40,126 bases of DNA from an uncultured Eubacteriales bacterium (GTDB lineage Bacteria > Bacillota > Clostridia > Lachnospirales > Lachnospiraceae). Positions 15,386 through 24,606 of this stretch are shown piece after piece; the stretch's first letter is position 1, and every line of letters begins with the position of its first letter. The notes under the pieces are model-generated. The model had not been told where the DNA came from, searched no databases, and worked only from the letters and a program-made list of their open reading frames with translations. The stretch spans positions 1 through 40,126 of the forward strand of contig URMF01000035.1 of NCBI GenBank assembly GCA_900548855.1, written 5' to 3'. The translations under genes were made by a program, and so were the position numbers.

Positions 15386-16678
15386 TCACACGCATTCTAT
15401 TCGCCTGATAATATAATTGGCACGTTCATAAATTTCAATCGGATTTACCTGCATCCGGTAAACACCGTCCACATATACAATACGCCCTGCAATCATAGTC
15501 ATTATTACATTATCATTACTGCCACTGTATACCAGATTATTTATCAGGTCATTTACTGGCTGCATGTTAGGCTTTAATAAATCAATTAAAATTAAATCTG
15601 CCTGCTTCCCCTCCGCTAATATATCACAGTCTGTAAGCCCCAGTAAATGTGCCCCATTTACTGTAGCCATTTCAAGAACTTCCCTCGGCAAAACAGCCGC
15701 CGCATTGTTGTATTTTACTTTCTGTAATGCATTGGTCAGATACATTTCTTTAAAAAAATTAAGATTGTTATTACTGGCTGGTCCATCCGTTCCAATGGCA
15801 ACCGGAATCCCATCTTTCAAATATTCCATAACCGGTGCAATACCGCTGGCAAGCTTCAGATTGGAGGACGGATTTGTTACAACATAGATTCCCTTTTCCT
15901 TTAAAACAGCTCTGTCCTCCTGAGACGTATACACCATATGATGTCCGGCGCCCCCGTATTCAAACAGTCCCAACTCATTCATCACCTGGACCGGCGTTTT
16001 CCCATATCTTTCAATGCACTCAGCCACCTCTTTCTCGGTCTCACTGTTATGCATATATACCGGAGCCTTATACTGCCGGCTTAAGTCTGCAACGGCCTCC
16101 AGCAATTTCCGACAGCAGCTATATTCGGAATGGAAGCCTAACCGGTAATCCACTAACGGATGACACTGATGAAAGGTCTCGTAATCATGAGCCAATGTCC
16201 TGACAGCATCCCCCATCTGTTCCTCCCTGCCAAACACAGTTCCTGACAGGACAACACGGAACCCCATATCGATACAGGCACGGGCAATCATTTCCGGATA
16301 GAAATACATCTCAAAACTGGTGGTAATTCCTCCACGAACATATTCTAAAACTGCAAGCTGCATTAATGTATAAATGTCCTCCTCCTGAAGCCTTGCCTCT
16401 GCCGGAAATATTTTTGTGTCCAGCCATTCCTGCAGGGGTAAATCATCTGCAAAGGAACGCAGAAACGTCATAGGACCATGGGCATGACAGTTTTTAAAGC
16501 CCGGCATTAGGAGATTTCCCATGCAGTCAATCTGTTCATCAAATACAACCTCTATGTCATTGGCTTCTCCTTTTACAAGCTTTTCAATCCGGTTGTCACA
16601 AATCCAGACCTCCCCCTCAAAAATATCCTGATTTGCCTCCATCGTCAGTATTCTTGCATGATATAACCGTATCCGCAT
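15386..16678 (-). CDS. Amidohydrolase, MTA/SAH-deaminase-like
   Basis: Metal-dependent deaminase of the amidohydrolase superfamily. The 431 residues show NLLMPGFKNCHAHGPMTFLR (metal His pair), FHSEYSCC, YMHNSETEKEV, a His-containing GAGHHMVYTS, and IGTDGPASNNNLNFFKEM with the catalytic Asp. It resembles MtaD/SsnA proteins, which deaminate 5'-methylthioadenosine, S-adenosylhomocysteine or adenosine. The purine-nucleoside phosphorylase gene 61 nt upstream suits deamination followed by phosphorolysis. GGAGGAG at 6-7 nt from ATG 16678 decides the start; the open frame to 16696 lies before it. The exact substrate (MTA, SAH, adenosine or a guanine-like base) is unresolved. Confidence 0.87.
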   Translation of the reverse strand: MRIRLYHARILTMEANQDIFEGEVWICDNRIEKLVKGEANDIEVVFDEQIDCMGNLLMPGFKNCHAHGPMTFLRSFADDLPLQEWLDTKIFPAEARLQEEDIYTLMQLAVLEYVRGGITTSFEMYFYPEMIARACIDMGFRVVLSGTVFGREEQMGDAVRTLAHDYETFHQCHPLVDYRLGFHSEYSCCRKLLEAVADLSRQYKAPVYMHNSETEKEVAECIERYGKTPVQVMNELGLFEYGGAGHHMVYTSQEDRAVLKEKGIYVVTNPSSNLKLASGIAPVMEYLKDGIPVAIGTDGPASNNNLNFFKEMYLTNALQKVKYNNAAAVLPREVLEMATVNGAHLLGLTDCDILAEGKQADLILIDLLKPNMQPVNDLINNLVYSGSNDNVIMTMIAGRIVYVDGVYRMQVNPIEIYERANYIIRRIECV

Positions 16679-16739
16679 AATATCTCCTCCAATCACCTAT
16701 TGGTTACTGATAGAATCATCCGTATCCATTTCATCTGTT

Positions 16740-17561
16740 TTACATCTTAGAAACTGCCATCCTGACAAGTGCCTGGAATTTTGGTGCCACCCTGTCTGCG
16801 GCAGCCTTTACCTCCTCATGGCTTAACGGCATCGCATTGATTCCAGCTGCCAGATTGGAAATGAAAGAAATACCACATATCCGCATGCCCATATGGTTTG
16901 CTGCAACTGCCTCCACCGCAGTACTCATACCCACAGCGGATGCGCCTAACATTTTACACATCTGTATCTCTGCAGGCGTTTCGTAGCTCGGACCGGTTAA
17001 CTGAAGATAGACCCCCTCCTTTAGAGAAATCCCCAATTCCATGCTGCAGGCATAAATGATATCTCTTAATTTTTTATCATATATTTCACTCATATCCGGA
17101 AACCGCACGCCTAACAGCTCCTCATTTTCCCCCAATAGCGGATTCGGCACAAAACAGGATATATGGTCATTTATCAGCATCAGGTCACCACATTGAAATC
17201 CCTCTCCAAGTCCTCCTGCCGCATTTGTTAGAAATAATATTTCCGCTCCCATAGCGTGCATCAGCCGCACCGGGAGTACTACATCCTCCATTGAATATCC
17301 CTCATAAAAATGGACACGTCCCTGCATAATGACAACCGGAGTTTTATCCATATATCCAAACACAAAACGTCCCTTATGACCCGCTACTGTAGATTTGGGA
17401 AATCCGTCTATCTCTGCATACTCCAGATAATCGACTACTTCTATCCGGTCAGCCAAATCTCCCAAACCGGAGCCCAATACCAATGCAACCCTTGGAACAA
17501 AATCCGTTTTGCTTCTGACACAGGCAAGACATTTTTGAATTCGTTCTTCAATTTTTCCCAT
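16740..17561 (-). CDS. punA: Purine-nucleoside phosphorylase
   Basis: Trimeric-type PNP that converts guanosine or inosine and phosphate to free base and ribose-1-phosphate. The 274 residues fit the family, with VALVLGSGLGDLADRI, STVAGHKGRFVFGYM, VVIMQGRVHFYEGYSM, LTNAAGGLGEGF, TGPSYETPAEIQM and GMSTAVEAVAANHMGM. AAGGAGG precedes ATG 17561. It complements the pyrimidine phosphorylase and phosphopentomutase encoded 5-7 kb away on the same strand, giving a complete nucleoside salvage set, though separated here by cell-wall genes. Confidence 0.94.
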   Translation of the reverse strand: MGKIEERIQKCLACVRSKTDFVPRVALVLGSGLGDLADRIEVVDYLEYAEIDGFPKSTVAGHKGRFVFGYMDKTPVVIMQGRVHFYEGYSMEDVVLPVRLMHAMGAEILFLTNAAGGLGEGFQCGDLMLINDHISCFVPNPLLGENEELLGVRFPDMSEIYDKKLRDIIYACSMELGISLKEGVYLQLTGPSYETPAEIQMCKMLGASAVGMSTAVEAVAANHMGMRICGISFISNLAAGINAMPLSHEEVKAAADRVAPKFQALVRMAVSKM

Positions 17562-17594
17562 ACGTACCTCCTTATCCCAGCACAGCTGGCTTAT

Positions 17595-17657
17595 AGAAAA
17601 ATCGCACAATCCATACATTTGCAGGATGACCTGAATGCACGAATGTACGATTTTTCT
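17595..17657 (-). terminator. Imperfect hairpin between the L,D-transpeptidase gene and punA
   Basis: Arms AGAAAAATCG and CGATTTTTCT (17648-17657 and 17595-17604) pair over 10 bp, with partial pairing inside. It lies 18 nt after the transpeptidase stop. There is no T-run outside the stem, so it may be a weak terminator or a leader structure of punA. Confidence 0.4.
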
Positions 17658-17675
17658 GTATGTTTTCTATCCAAT

Positions 17676-19679
17676 TTATTTACGGTTTTCGTTATCCCAG
17701 AAATATACAATAACAGGGTCACCCACCTCAAAATTATTATACAGGGTTTCGGCTAAATCATATGGTAAATTGACACATCCGTGGGAGCCGCTATAGTAAT
17801 AGATACTTCCACCATACTGGCTTCTCCAGGCTGCCGCATCATGCAGTCCAATCCCTCCGTTAAACGGCATCCAGAAGGTTACCGGTGATTCATATTCATA
17901 CTCCATTGTTGTTTCTGTCACCTTTACCTTTTTACCCTTTTTCTTCTTGGTTACCGTTTTTGTAACTGGCTTTTTCTCACCCCGTAATACCGTAGGACTC
18001 TGTTTGCCCTGAATTGCATATAGACCAATACAGGTTCCATGACCAGCAGACTCATTACCGGAAACACAATCTCCCTCCGCAAGCTTCTTACCATTCTTAT
18101 AAGCAATTACATGCTGCTCAGACAGGTTGACTTCAATGTATGTATCTCCAATGTCATTTTCCCCCTGTAATGTATAACCCTTATTATCAAAAACTGCCTC
18201 CACTTTTTCTGCCCTTCCGGATGTTAATGCATTATAAAGTGCATCTGCTGTCTCTTCCTGGTTCAACTCATAGCCAAACGCCGTACCGAGCACTTCCACT
18301 TTTTTATCTGAAAAAGAAGTAGTAAAGGTACGCTCTTTTCCCAGGGTATCATATTCCTCTGCCAAATTTTTTACATACTTTTCCACCAGCTTTTGGGAAA
18401 CCTGATAGGAATCTCCGCTCTTCTCCAATACTTCGTCATACAGCTCCATTCCAGGCTCCAAAGTCAAATCATCCATCTGCAGCTGAATTTCATTTTCGGC
18501 AAATTCATTTTTTGCATCCAATTCTTTGTTTAAAGCCTCATCCGTGTCATAAACCTCCGGCAATTCATAACAGCCTGCTTCCACTAAATCAAGATTAGAC
18601 TGTACCTTGGAAAGACTCTCTTCTACCGCATTTTTAAAAGCACTTACTTTAATTGTTGTACCCATAACCTCTTTTACAATGGCAAATTTACCGTCCTCTA
18701 TTCCGACATAAGCATCCTTGGGAGCCGTCATCGTCTTTTTTTCCAGTATATCCATTGAATCGTATAAATCGGTCAGAGCCGCCTCATCCCATGAGGCATC
18801 TGCACCAATCTCGTAATCATGATGCTTCCACATGTTCATAAACCAGACATATGGCTTCTGTTTTTGAAAACAGGAACTGAATTCATCATGCAGCGAAACC
18901 TGCATGGAAATCTCCCTGCCGTCAATCATCACCTGCTTTCCATCAATTGTTTCCATAGTAAGCATATAATTTGTATAGAAATTATCAAGCGTGCTTTTGG
19001 CACCTGCTTTATTCATACCGGAAACAGGAATGCCATTAATAGCAGCATCCTGATAAAAATGTCCTGAAAAATATACAAAACCTGAAATGTACGCAATCAC
19101 CAAAAGGACTGCAGCTGTTCCAAGGATAATCCACAACGCCTTTTTACTCTTCGGCTTTGAGGAATTATTTTTCTGTTTCCTATCAAAAGCTGCTGCATCC
19201 GTCCCTTCGCTATCCTCTTTTGTCTTTTGGGACGCCTTTGCATCTGCAATGCGTTTGCTTTGGGATACTGCATTATTCTTTATATCCTCAGCCTTAGCTG
19301 CTGCGTCCCTTTTATCCGTTTCTTTATCAGAATCCTTCTGTTCTTCCTTTTTATCTGCCTCTTTATCGGAATCCTTCTGTTCTTCCTTTTTATCTGTTTC
19401 TTTACCGGAATCCTTCTGTTCTTCTTTTTTATCTGCCTCTTTATCAGAATCCTTCTGTTTTTTCTTGTTATCAGATTCTTTATCAGAATTTTCCTGTACT
19501 TCTTTCTCTTCCTTTGCGGCAGCAGACACAGCTTTTTCTTCCACATTCTTATCTGTTTTTTCTTCGGCCTTCTCCGTGTCATCCCCACGCATTTCATCAA
19601 AATCCATTATCTCATCTTCATTCTCTGATAATACGTCTTTTTTTACTTCCTCTGTTACCTTTTTTTTCTTATCGTCCAT
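17676..19679 (-). CDS. L,D-transpeptidase with YkuD domain and long charged cytoplasmic repeat region
   Basis: Wall enzyme making 3-3 peptidoglycan crosslinks or anchoring proteins. The 667 residues divide into three parts. A cytoplasmic part (1-180) is extremely rich in Asp, Glu and Lys and holds four 13-residue repeats of the type DSDKEADKKEEQK. One membrane span follows (about 182-205, LWIILGTAAVLLVIAYISGFVYF). The extracellular part has peptidoglycan-binding (YkuD-associated) modules and a C-terminal YkuD domain with the catalytic Cys in YSGSHGCVNLPYDLA. ATG 19679 has AGGAG upstream; the open frame to 19736 precedes that site. It starts 10 nt after the metallophosphoesterase stop. The repeat region is low-complexity and probably variable in length between strains. 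Confidence 0.93.
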   Translation of the reverse strand: MDDKKKKVTEEVKKDVLSENEDEIMDFDEMRGDDTEKAEEKTDKNVEEKAVSAAAKEEKEVQENSDKESDNKKKQKDSDKEADKKEEQKDSGKETDKKEEQKDSDKEADKKEEQKDSDKETDKRDAAAKAEDIKNNAVSQSKRIADAKASQKTKEDSEGTDAAAFDRKQKNNSSKPKSKKALWIILGTAAVLLVIAYISGFVYFSGHFYQDAAINGIPVSGMNKAGAKSTLDNFYTNYMLTMETIDGKQVMIDGREISMQVSLHDEFSSCFQKQKPYVWFMNMWKHHDYEIGADASWDEAALTDLYDSMDILEKKTMTAPKDAYVGIEDGKFAIVKEVMGTTIKVSAFKNAVEESLSKVQSNLDLVEAGCYELPEVYDTDEALNKELDAKNEFAENEIQLQMDDLTLEPGMELYDEVLEKSGDSYQVSQKLVEKYVKNLAEEYDTLGKERTFTTSFSDKKVEVLGTAFGYELNQEETADALYNALTSGRAEKVEAVFDNKGYTLQGENDIGDTYIEVNLSEQHVIAYKNGKKLAEGDCVSGNESAGHGTCIGLYAIQGKQSPTVLRGEKKPVTKTVTKKKKGKKVKVTETTMEYEYESPVTFWMPFNGGIGLHDAAAWRSQYGGSIYYYSGSHGCVNLPYDLAETLYNNFEVGDPVIVYFWDNENRK
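19321..19476 (-). repeat. Four tandem 39-bp in-frame repeats in the L,D-transpeptidase gene
   Basis: Units at 19321, 19360, 19399 and 19438 each start TCTTTATCAGAATCC or a close variant; units 1-3 are nearly identical and unit 4 diverges at its end. A degenerate partial fifth unit follows. Each unit encodes 13 residues, so gain or loss keeps the frame. Confidence 0.9.
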
Positions 19680-19689
19680 TCCTGCACTC

Positions 19690-20580
19690 CTACATTGTTT
19701 CCTGATAAAGCGTTGCAGACACAATATCCGGTACATTATTCACGCGGATTTTAAAAGTGTGATTTCCCAGTCCACCGCTTAATATCATATATTTATTATT
19801 ATCCGTAAATAAACCTTTATCATATTTTGGGAAAAAATGAATCATTGGTGAGAAAACACCTCCGACCAACGGAAGCCGGATCATTCCCCCATGAATATGC
19901 CCTGCAAAGATTAGATTTGCCCCCCATGCAGCATACTCCTTAAAATAATCTGGATTATGCGCCATAAAAATGTGATATTCATCAAAATTGCATTGACCAA
20001 ATAAAGAAATCAGATAATCTGGCGGCATTGGTGTCCGTATCAAACGCTTATAAAATTCCGGTGTCAGATTCAGACCATATAGATGAATCACATCCGATTC
20101 TTTTTGAATTAATGCTTCCTCATCCAACAGCAGCTGCACCTCCGGCAAAAGACGACCGGAAAAATCCTTCCACATATCTCCGTAGGTGTCTGTATATATA
20201 CTGGCACGGAGCTCATGATTCCCCATACTGAAATAGACCGGGGCAATCTTGCAGAGTGTATTGACAGTTTCCGCTGCAAAAGCGACATTCAAACCGGGTT
20301 TACCGATTATCATATCTCCAGTTATCAATATTATGTCTGGTTTTAATTCCTTTACCTTAGAAACCAGCCTTTCATTTTGTTCCCCAAAAGATGCATTATG
20401 CAAATCAGACAGATGAACAATATGATATCCATTGAAAGCCGCCGGAATCCGGGAATCCCTAATCTCATACCGGGTGACATCCAGTCTTCTGTTTTCAAAA
20501 TAGCTGATAATCAAACATACAATCAGACAAACAATAATAAGTATACTAAGAATTTCTAATATGTTCAAGCACAATTTCAT
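19690..20580 (-). CDS. Membrane-anchored metallophosphoesterase (YaeI/YkuE type)
   Basis: Calcineurin-like phosphoesterase with an N-terminal membrane anchor (residues 5-27, LNILEILSILIIVCLIVCLIIS). The metal motifs are HLSDLHN (D-x-H), LITGDMI (GD), MGNHELR (GNH), MAHNPDYF and FAGHIHGGMIRLP (GHxH). The family includes UDP-diacylglucosamine or lipid pyrophosphatases and undefined phosphatases; substrate is not determinable. AAGGAG precedes ATG 20580 at 6 nt. It sits 17 nt after a D-Ala-D-Ala carboxypeptidase and 10 nt before the L,D-transpeptidase, which suggests an envelope role. Confidence 0.9.
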   Translation of the reverse strand: MKLCLNILEILSILIIVCLIVCLIISYFENRRLDVTRYEIRDSRIPAAFNGYHIVHLSDLHNASFGEQNERLVSKVKELKPDIILITGDMIIGKPGLNVAFAAETVNTLCKIAPVYFSMGNHELRASIYTDTYGDMWKDFSGRLLPEVQLLLDEEALIQKESDVIHLYGLNLTPEFYKRLIRTPMPPDYLISLFGQCNFDEYHIFMAHNPDYFKEYAAWGANLIFAGHIHGGMIRLPLVGGVFSPMIHFFPKYDKGLFTDNNKYMILSGGLGNHTFKIRVNNVPDIVSATLYQETM

Positions 20581-20597
20581 TGGTAACTCCTTAATTT

Positions 20598-21848
20598 TTA
20601 ATAAATATTGATAAACTGGCGCAGTATTTTTTCAAGTGCATGATGGTATTGCTGTTTTTCCACAGTTTCAATCGCAACAATATTTACACTTCCCAGAGAA
20701 GTGCCATTTTGTTCATATTCCATCCTTGCCATTACATCTCCCTCTTTTACCGGAGCTGCTTCCTTTACCAACACAAGCTTTTTCGTCACATCACCAGCTT
20801 CCGAGCTTCCCACAAATACATGGTGAAAATCATTTTCAGCCTTTACCGTTACGCTGTCCTTTACTCCACCCTCAATGGCAATCTGGTTACTACCGTCTAA
20901 TACTTTATTATCCTCGTATATATTACAGTTTGCAAACCCATAATTCAGTAATTTTGCTGCATCGGAATATCGGATATCCTTTGTCTCAGAACCCATAACC
21001 ACGGCAATCATTGTGGTACCGTTTCTTGTGGCTGTGGCAGACATAGAAAATCCCGCAGCGGAGGTATAACCTGTTTTTAGCCCATTGGCACCTTCATATT
21101 TTTTTAAAAATTTGTTTGTATTCGCCAGACCAAATTCAGATTCACCCTTTTTTGTCTTATGAATAATCGTATCCATCCAGATAGTCGTATAATCCAGAAC
21201 CTCCGGATGCTTTAACAGTAATTCCCTGGAAAGAATGGCAATGTCTCTGGCACTCATCAAATGCCCCTCTGCCTCCAATCCACAGGCATTGGCAAAACTT
21301 GTATGATTCATGCCAAGGGCTTTCGCCTTTTCATTCATCATGGCAACAAAGGCTTCCTCACTGCCGGCAATCGCTTCCCCTACCGCAACCGCAGCATCAT
21401 TAGCAGAGGATACAATTATACATTTCAGCATATCCTCCACTGTCTGGGTTTCTCCTACCTCTAAATATACCTGGCTTCCACCCATTCCTGCTGCATGCTC
21501 TGACACGGTAATTGTTCCGTCCAGGCTCAATTTACCAGAATCAATGGCTTCAAAGGCAAGAAGCATTGTCATGATTTTAGTGACAGAAGCCGGTCGTCTG
21601 GCCGTATCTGCATCCTTTTCATATAACACCTCGCCGCTATTCAATTCCATTAGCAGAACAGACGGAGATTCAATATCAATGGCTGCTACATTGTTTCCGG
21701 CTGCACCTTCCTCCTGTGTTGAGACCTCCTCGCTTGTCTGTGATGTATCGGTCTCACTGCTGTCGTTTCCGGTTCCATAAGCTAAATATACAGGCATGAG
21801 ACATAACATCATAATCATTATAACACTGATTGAAACTCTTTTTTTCAC
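20598..21848 (-). CDS. D-alanyl-D-alanine carboxypeptidase, S11 family (DacF/PBP5-like), copy 1
   Basis: Trims the terminal D-Ala of peptidoglycan stem peptides. The 416 residues start with a signal peptide (VSISVIMIMMLCLMPVYLAYG) and a Ser/Thr/Glu-rich linker. The catalytic motifs are S-x-x-K in RPASVTKIMTM, S-x-N in VSSANDAAV and KTG in NGLKTGYTSAAG. A C-terminal PBP5-C-like domain ends in an amphipathic tail (HHALEKILRQFINIY) that probably binds the membrane. The start is GTG 21848 with only a weak purine-rich site, so the exact start is less sure. A second S11 enzyme is encoded at 26728-28062. Confidence 0.94.
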   Translation of the reverse strand: MKKRVSISVIMIMMLCLMPVYLAYGTGNDSSETDTSQTSEEVSTQEEGAAGNNVAAIDIESPSVLLMELNSGEVLYEKDADTARRPASVTKIMTMLLAFEAIDSGKLSLDGTITVSEHAAGMGGSQVYLEVGETQTVEDMLKCIIVSSANDAAVAVGEAIAGSEEAFVAMMNEKAKALGMNHTSFANACGLEAEGHLMSARDIAILSRELLLKHPEVLDYTTIWMDTIIHKTKKGESEFGLANTNKFLKKYEGANGLKTGYTSAAGFSMSATATRNGTTMIAVVMGSETKDIRYSDAAKLLNYGFANCNIYEDNKVLDGSNQIAIEGGVKDSVTVKAENDFHHVFVGSSEAGDVTKKLVLVKEAAPVKEGDVMARMEYEQNGTSLGSVNIVAIETVEKQQYHHALEKILRQFINIY

Positions 21849-21881
21849 TGAAAGATACCCATACTCTCTTTCTTACAGTGT

Positions 21882-21887
21882 ATTATA
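21882..21887 (-). promoter_or_regulatory. Possible -10 for the S11 peptidase gene
   Basis: TATAAT on the minus strand 35 nt upstream of the GTG start, in the 79-bp gap after the pyrimidine phosphorylase gene. No good -35 is seen. Confidence 0.3.
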
Positions 21888-21927
21888 TTATGATTTAATT
21901 TATTCTTTTTACCAGTATTTTTTGCAG

Positions 21928-23310
21928 CTATTCCAAATCTGCTTTTGTTATAATTTCATACACAACCGGATGCTTTGGAGGCTTTTCCTCAGACAAGGTA
22001 TAGGCATTCACAAAACGTTGTTTTGCCTCCTTTAATTTCTCCATATCATTTGCATATAATACAGCCACCTCATCCTCCGGGCCAATGCTGTCTCCCAGAT
22101 GCTTCTTTAAACAAATGCCCACAGTCAAATCAATGGTACTATCCTTTGTCAGCCTTCCGCCACCCAGAATGAGAGAGACCATTCCAATCTCCTGACTATT
22201 ACAGGTAGCAAGATAAACCTTAACCTTATCCCATCCGGAAGCGTCCATGCCCTTATTTAAAAGATTGGCATCTGCTCTGTACATGTCTGCGCCGGTAATC
22301 CTTTCAGAAAACTGTGCTTTTTCAAATTTATCTGTATTTTCAATATATTCACAAGCTCCACCCTGAGCTGCCACAAATTCCTTCATTTTTTCAAATGCCT
22401 TACCCGTAGAGACTGCCTCCTCTACCATCGGTAACGCAGCGGAAAAAGAATCCGCCTTCCGGGCTGCCAGCAGCATATAGGCAGCAAGCGTTCCGGATAC
22501 CTCCATCAAACGCTTATCTCCATGCCCCTTCAGGCATTCTACTGCCTCTTTTACCTCTAAAATATTTCCCACTGCACCACCCAGAGGCTCATTCATATCC
22601 GTAATAACCGCTGTCGTGTCCCTGCCTGCCAAGGTTCCGATAGCAACCATGGTTTTCGCAAGCTGTCTCGCATCCTCCAATGTCTTCATAAACGCACCGG
22701 AGCCAGTCTTTACATCCAGTACAATGGCGTCTGCTCCGGCAGCAAGCTTTTTACTCATAATACTGGCAGCAATCAGGGAAATATTGTCAACGGTTGCCGT
22801 TACATCACGAAGTGCATATATTTTTTTATCTGCCGGTGCAAGATTTGCCGTCTGCCCTACTATGGCAAGTCCTGTTTTATTCACCTGTTTTATAAAAGCT
22901 TCTTCCGGAATACCTGTCTGAAATCCCGGTATCCCTTCTAATTTGTCTATGGTTCCGCCGGTATGTCCAAGTCCCCTTCCGCTCATTTTAGCAACCGGAA
23001 CACCCAAACTTGCGAGAATCGGTCCCACAATCAGGCTGGTCTTATCCCCAACACCTCCGGTGGAATGTTTATCCACCTTAATTCCATTAATTTCCGCTAA
23101 ATCCAGACGGTCCCCGCTATCGGCCATCGCCATGGTAAGGCTGGTGGTCTCCTCATGATTCATGCCTTGGAAATACACTGCCATAAGAAATGCCGCCATC
23201 TGATAATCCGGAATCTCCCCTTTTGTATAACCCTCAACCAGATATACGATTTCTTCTTCTGTAAGAACATGACCATCCCTTTTTTTCATAATAATGTCAT
23301 ACGTATTCAT
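21928..23310 (-). CDS. pdp: Pyrimidine-nucleoside phosphorylase
   Basis: Phosphorolyses thymidine, deoxyuridine or uridine to base and (deoxy)ribose-1-phosphate. It has 460 residues with family signatures: MNTYDIIMKKRDGHVLT, the phosphate site VDKHSTGGVGDKTSLIVGPILA, and MSGRGLGHTGGTIDKLE. AGGAGG precedes ATG 23310. It lies 55 nt after deoB; the two products act in sequence, since phosphopentomutase takes the sugar-1-phosphate to the 5-phosphate. Thymidine phosphorylase (DeoA) is a close alternative name; the Gram-positive context favours the broad-specificity pyrimidine enzyme. Confidence 0.94.
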   Translation of the reverse strand: MNTYDIIMKKRDGHVLTEEEIVYLVEGYTKGEIPDYQMAAFLMAVYFQGMNHEETTSLTMAMADSGDRLDLAEINGIKVDKHSTGGVGDKTSLIVGPILASLGVPVAKMSGRGLGHTGGTIDKLEGIPGFQTGIPEEAFIKQVNKTGLAIVGQTANLAPADKKIYALRDVTATVDNISLIAASIMSKKLAAGADAIVLDVKTGSGAFMKTLEDARQLAKTMVAIGTLAGRDTTAVITDMNEPLGGAVGNILEVKEAVECLKGHGDKRLMEVSGTLAAYMLLAARKADSFSAALPMVEEAVSTGKAFEKMKEFVAAQGGACEYIENTDKFEKAQFSERITGADMYRADANLLNKGMDASGWDKVKVYLATCNSQEIGMVSLILGGGRLTKDSTIDLTVGICLKKHLGDSIGPEDEVAVLYANDMEKLKEAKQRFVNAYTLSEEKPPKHPVVYEIITKADLE

Positions 23311-23365
23311 TTTGCACCCTCCTGAATTGCTACAAGCTCCCAATATTATGCAATTTCATAATACT

Positions 23366-24538
23366 CTAAAGCAATCTATCTTTTAAACTATTTCCAATTT
23401 TAAGCCTTTTCACGCCAAAATTATCCGCTATGGTTGCCCCTATATCTGCAAAGGTATCCAGTATTCCCAGATTCACTCCCTGCTTCAGCTTCTTATGATA
23501 CATCAACACGGGAATATACTCTCTTGTGTGGTCTGTTCCACGGAAGGTAGGGTCACAGCCATGGTCCGCATTGATAATCAGCAAATCCTCTTCCTGCATC
23601 TTTGCTATAATCCTGCCGAGTTCTTCATCGAAGGTCTCCAGTCCTTGTGCATACCCTTCCACATCCCGTCTGTGTCCCCATGTAGAGTCAAATTCTACAA
23701 GATTGGTAAATATCAGACCGTCGCGCTGGGTTTCCATAAAATCAGCAGTCTTTTCCATACCATCTACATTGCTTTTAGTATGAACCGCATCACCGATTCC
23801 CACACCACAAAAAATATCTTCTATTTTACCCACTGCTGTCACCCGGTATCCGGCACCCTTTAGATAGGATAAAAGATTTTCAGAATCCGGTTTTAACGAA
23901 AAATCCCTCCGGTTCGCCGTACGGACATATTTATCCTTTTCCTTGATAAAGGGTCTGGCTATCACTCTTGCCACCCCATGCTCTCCCGTTAACAATTCTC
24001 TGGCTGTTTCACACATTCTATATAATTTATCCAATGGTATTACATCCTCATGGGCGGCTATCTGGAACACAGAATCCGCAGAGGTATAGATAATCGGATA
24101 ACCTGTTTCCATATGCTCACTGCCAAGCTCATTAATAATCTGTGTTCCGCTTGCCACAATATTGCCAAGATATCCTTTACAGCCAGTACGTTTTACAAAT
24201 TCATCCATAATGTTTTTTGGAAAACCTAAAGGATACGTTGGAAATGCCTGTTTCGTCTCAATTCCTGTCATTTCCCAATGGCCTGTGGTGGTGTCTTTGC
24301 CGTTTGACAGTTCCCTCGCTTTTCCATATGCACCCACTGGAATCCGGTCTGTTTTGGGAAGAGTAGTTCCATCAATAGAAAAAAGCCCCAGCTGTTCTAA
24401 ATGGGGAACCCGTAAATGCCCTCGTGTCTTAATAATATTGCCAAGGGTATCGGCTCCAATATCTCCAAAGGCATCGGCATCTGGCGCTTCCCCGATTCCC
24501 ACACTGTCTAAAATAATCCAAATCACCCGTTTAAACAT
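23366..24538 (-). CDS. deoB: Phosphopentomutase DeoB
   Basis: Interconverts (deoxy)ribose-1-phosphate and -5-phosphate in nucleoside catabolism. The 390 residues show the alkaline-phosphatase-superfamily metal motifs: MFKRVIWIILDSVGIGEAPDA, GADTLGNI, TTGHWEMTGI, the VEFDSTWGHRRD segment, and INADHGCDPTFRGTDHTREYIPVL. ATG 24538 has GGGGGT upstream. The open frame extends to a TTG at 24553 but that codon precedes the ribosome site. It is the first gene of the deoB-pdp group. Confidence 0.96.
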   Translation of the reverse strand: MFKRVIWIILDSVGIGEAPDADAFGDIGADTLGNIIKTRGHLRVPHLEQLGLFSIDGTTLPKTDRIPVGAYGKARELSNGKDTTTGHWEMTGIETKQAFPTYPLGFPKNIMDEFVKRTGCKGYLGNIVASGTQIINELGSEHMETGYPIIYTSADSVFQIAAHEDVIPLDKLYRMCETARELLTGEHGVARVIARPFIKEKDKYVRTANRRDFSLKPDSENLLSYLKGAGYRVTAVGKIEDIFCGVGIGDAVHTKSNVDGMEKTADFMETQRDGLIFTNLVEFDSTWGHRRDVEGYAQGLETFDEELGRIIAKMQEEDLLIINADHGCDPTFRGTDHTREYIPVLMYHKKLKQGVNLGILDTFADIGATIADNFGVKRLKIGNSLKDRLL

Positions 24539-24570
24539 AACACATACCCCCAAATATTAATTTAAGTCCG

Positions 24571-24579
24571 ATTATAACA
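24571..24579 (-). promoter_or_regulatory. Extended -10 promoter of deoB
   Basis: TGTTATAAT on the minus strand, an extended -10 (TGn plus TATAAT) about 33 nt before deoB. The -35 is poor, as is common with extended -10 promoters. No operator palindrome is visible. Confidence 0.55.
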
Positions 24580-24606
24580 GAAAGCTCTGCATACCCTAAT
24601 ATTTCA

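Noticed and set aside
19321..19476. CRISPR array
   Set aside because: The repeats are directly tandem without spacers and lie in a coding frame.
19087..19782. Long plus-strand open frame rich in Ser and Phe
   Set aside because: It is the antisense of the low-complexity repeat region of the L,D-transpeptidase gene; composition comes from the repeats, and it has no supporting start signals or family match.
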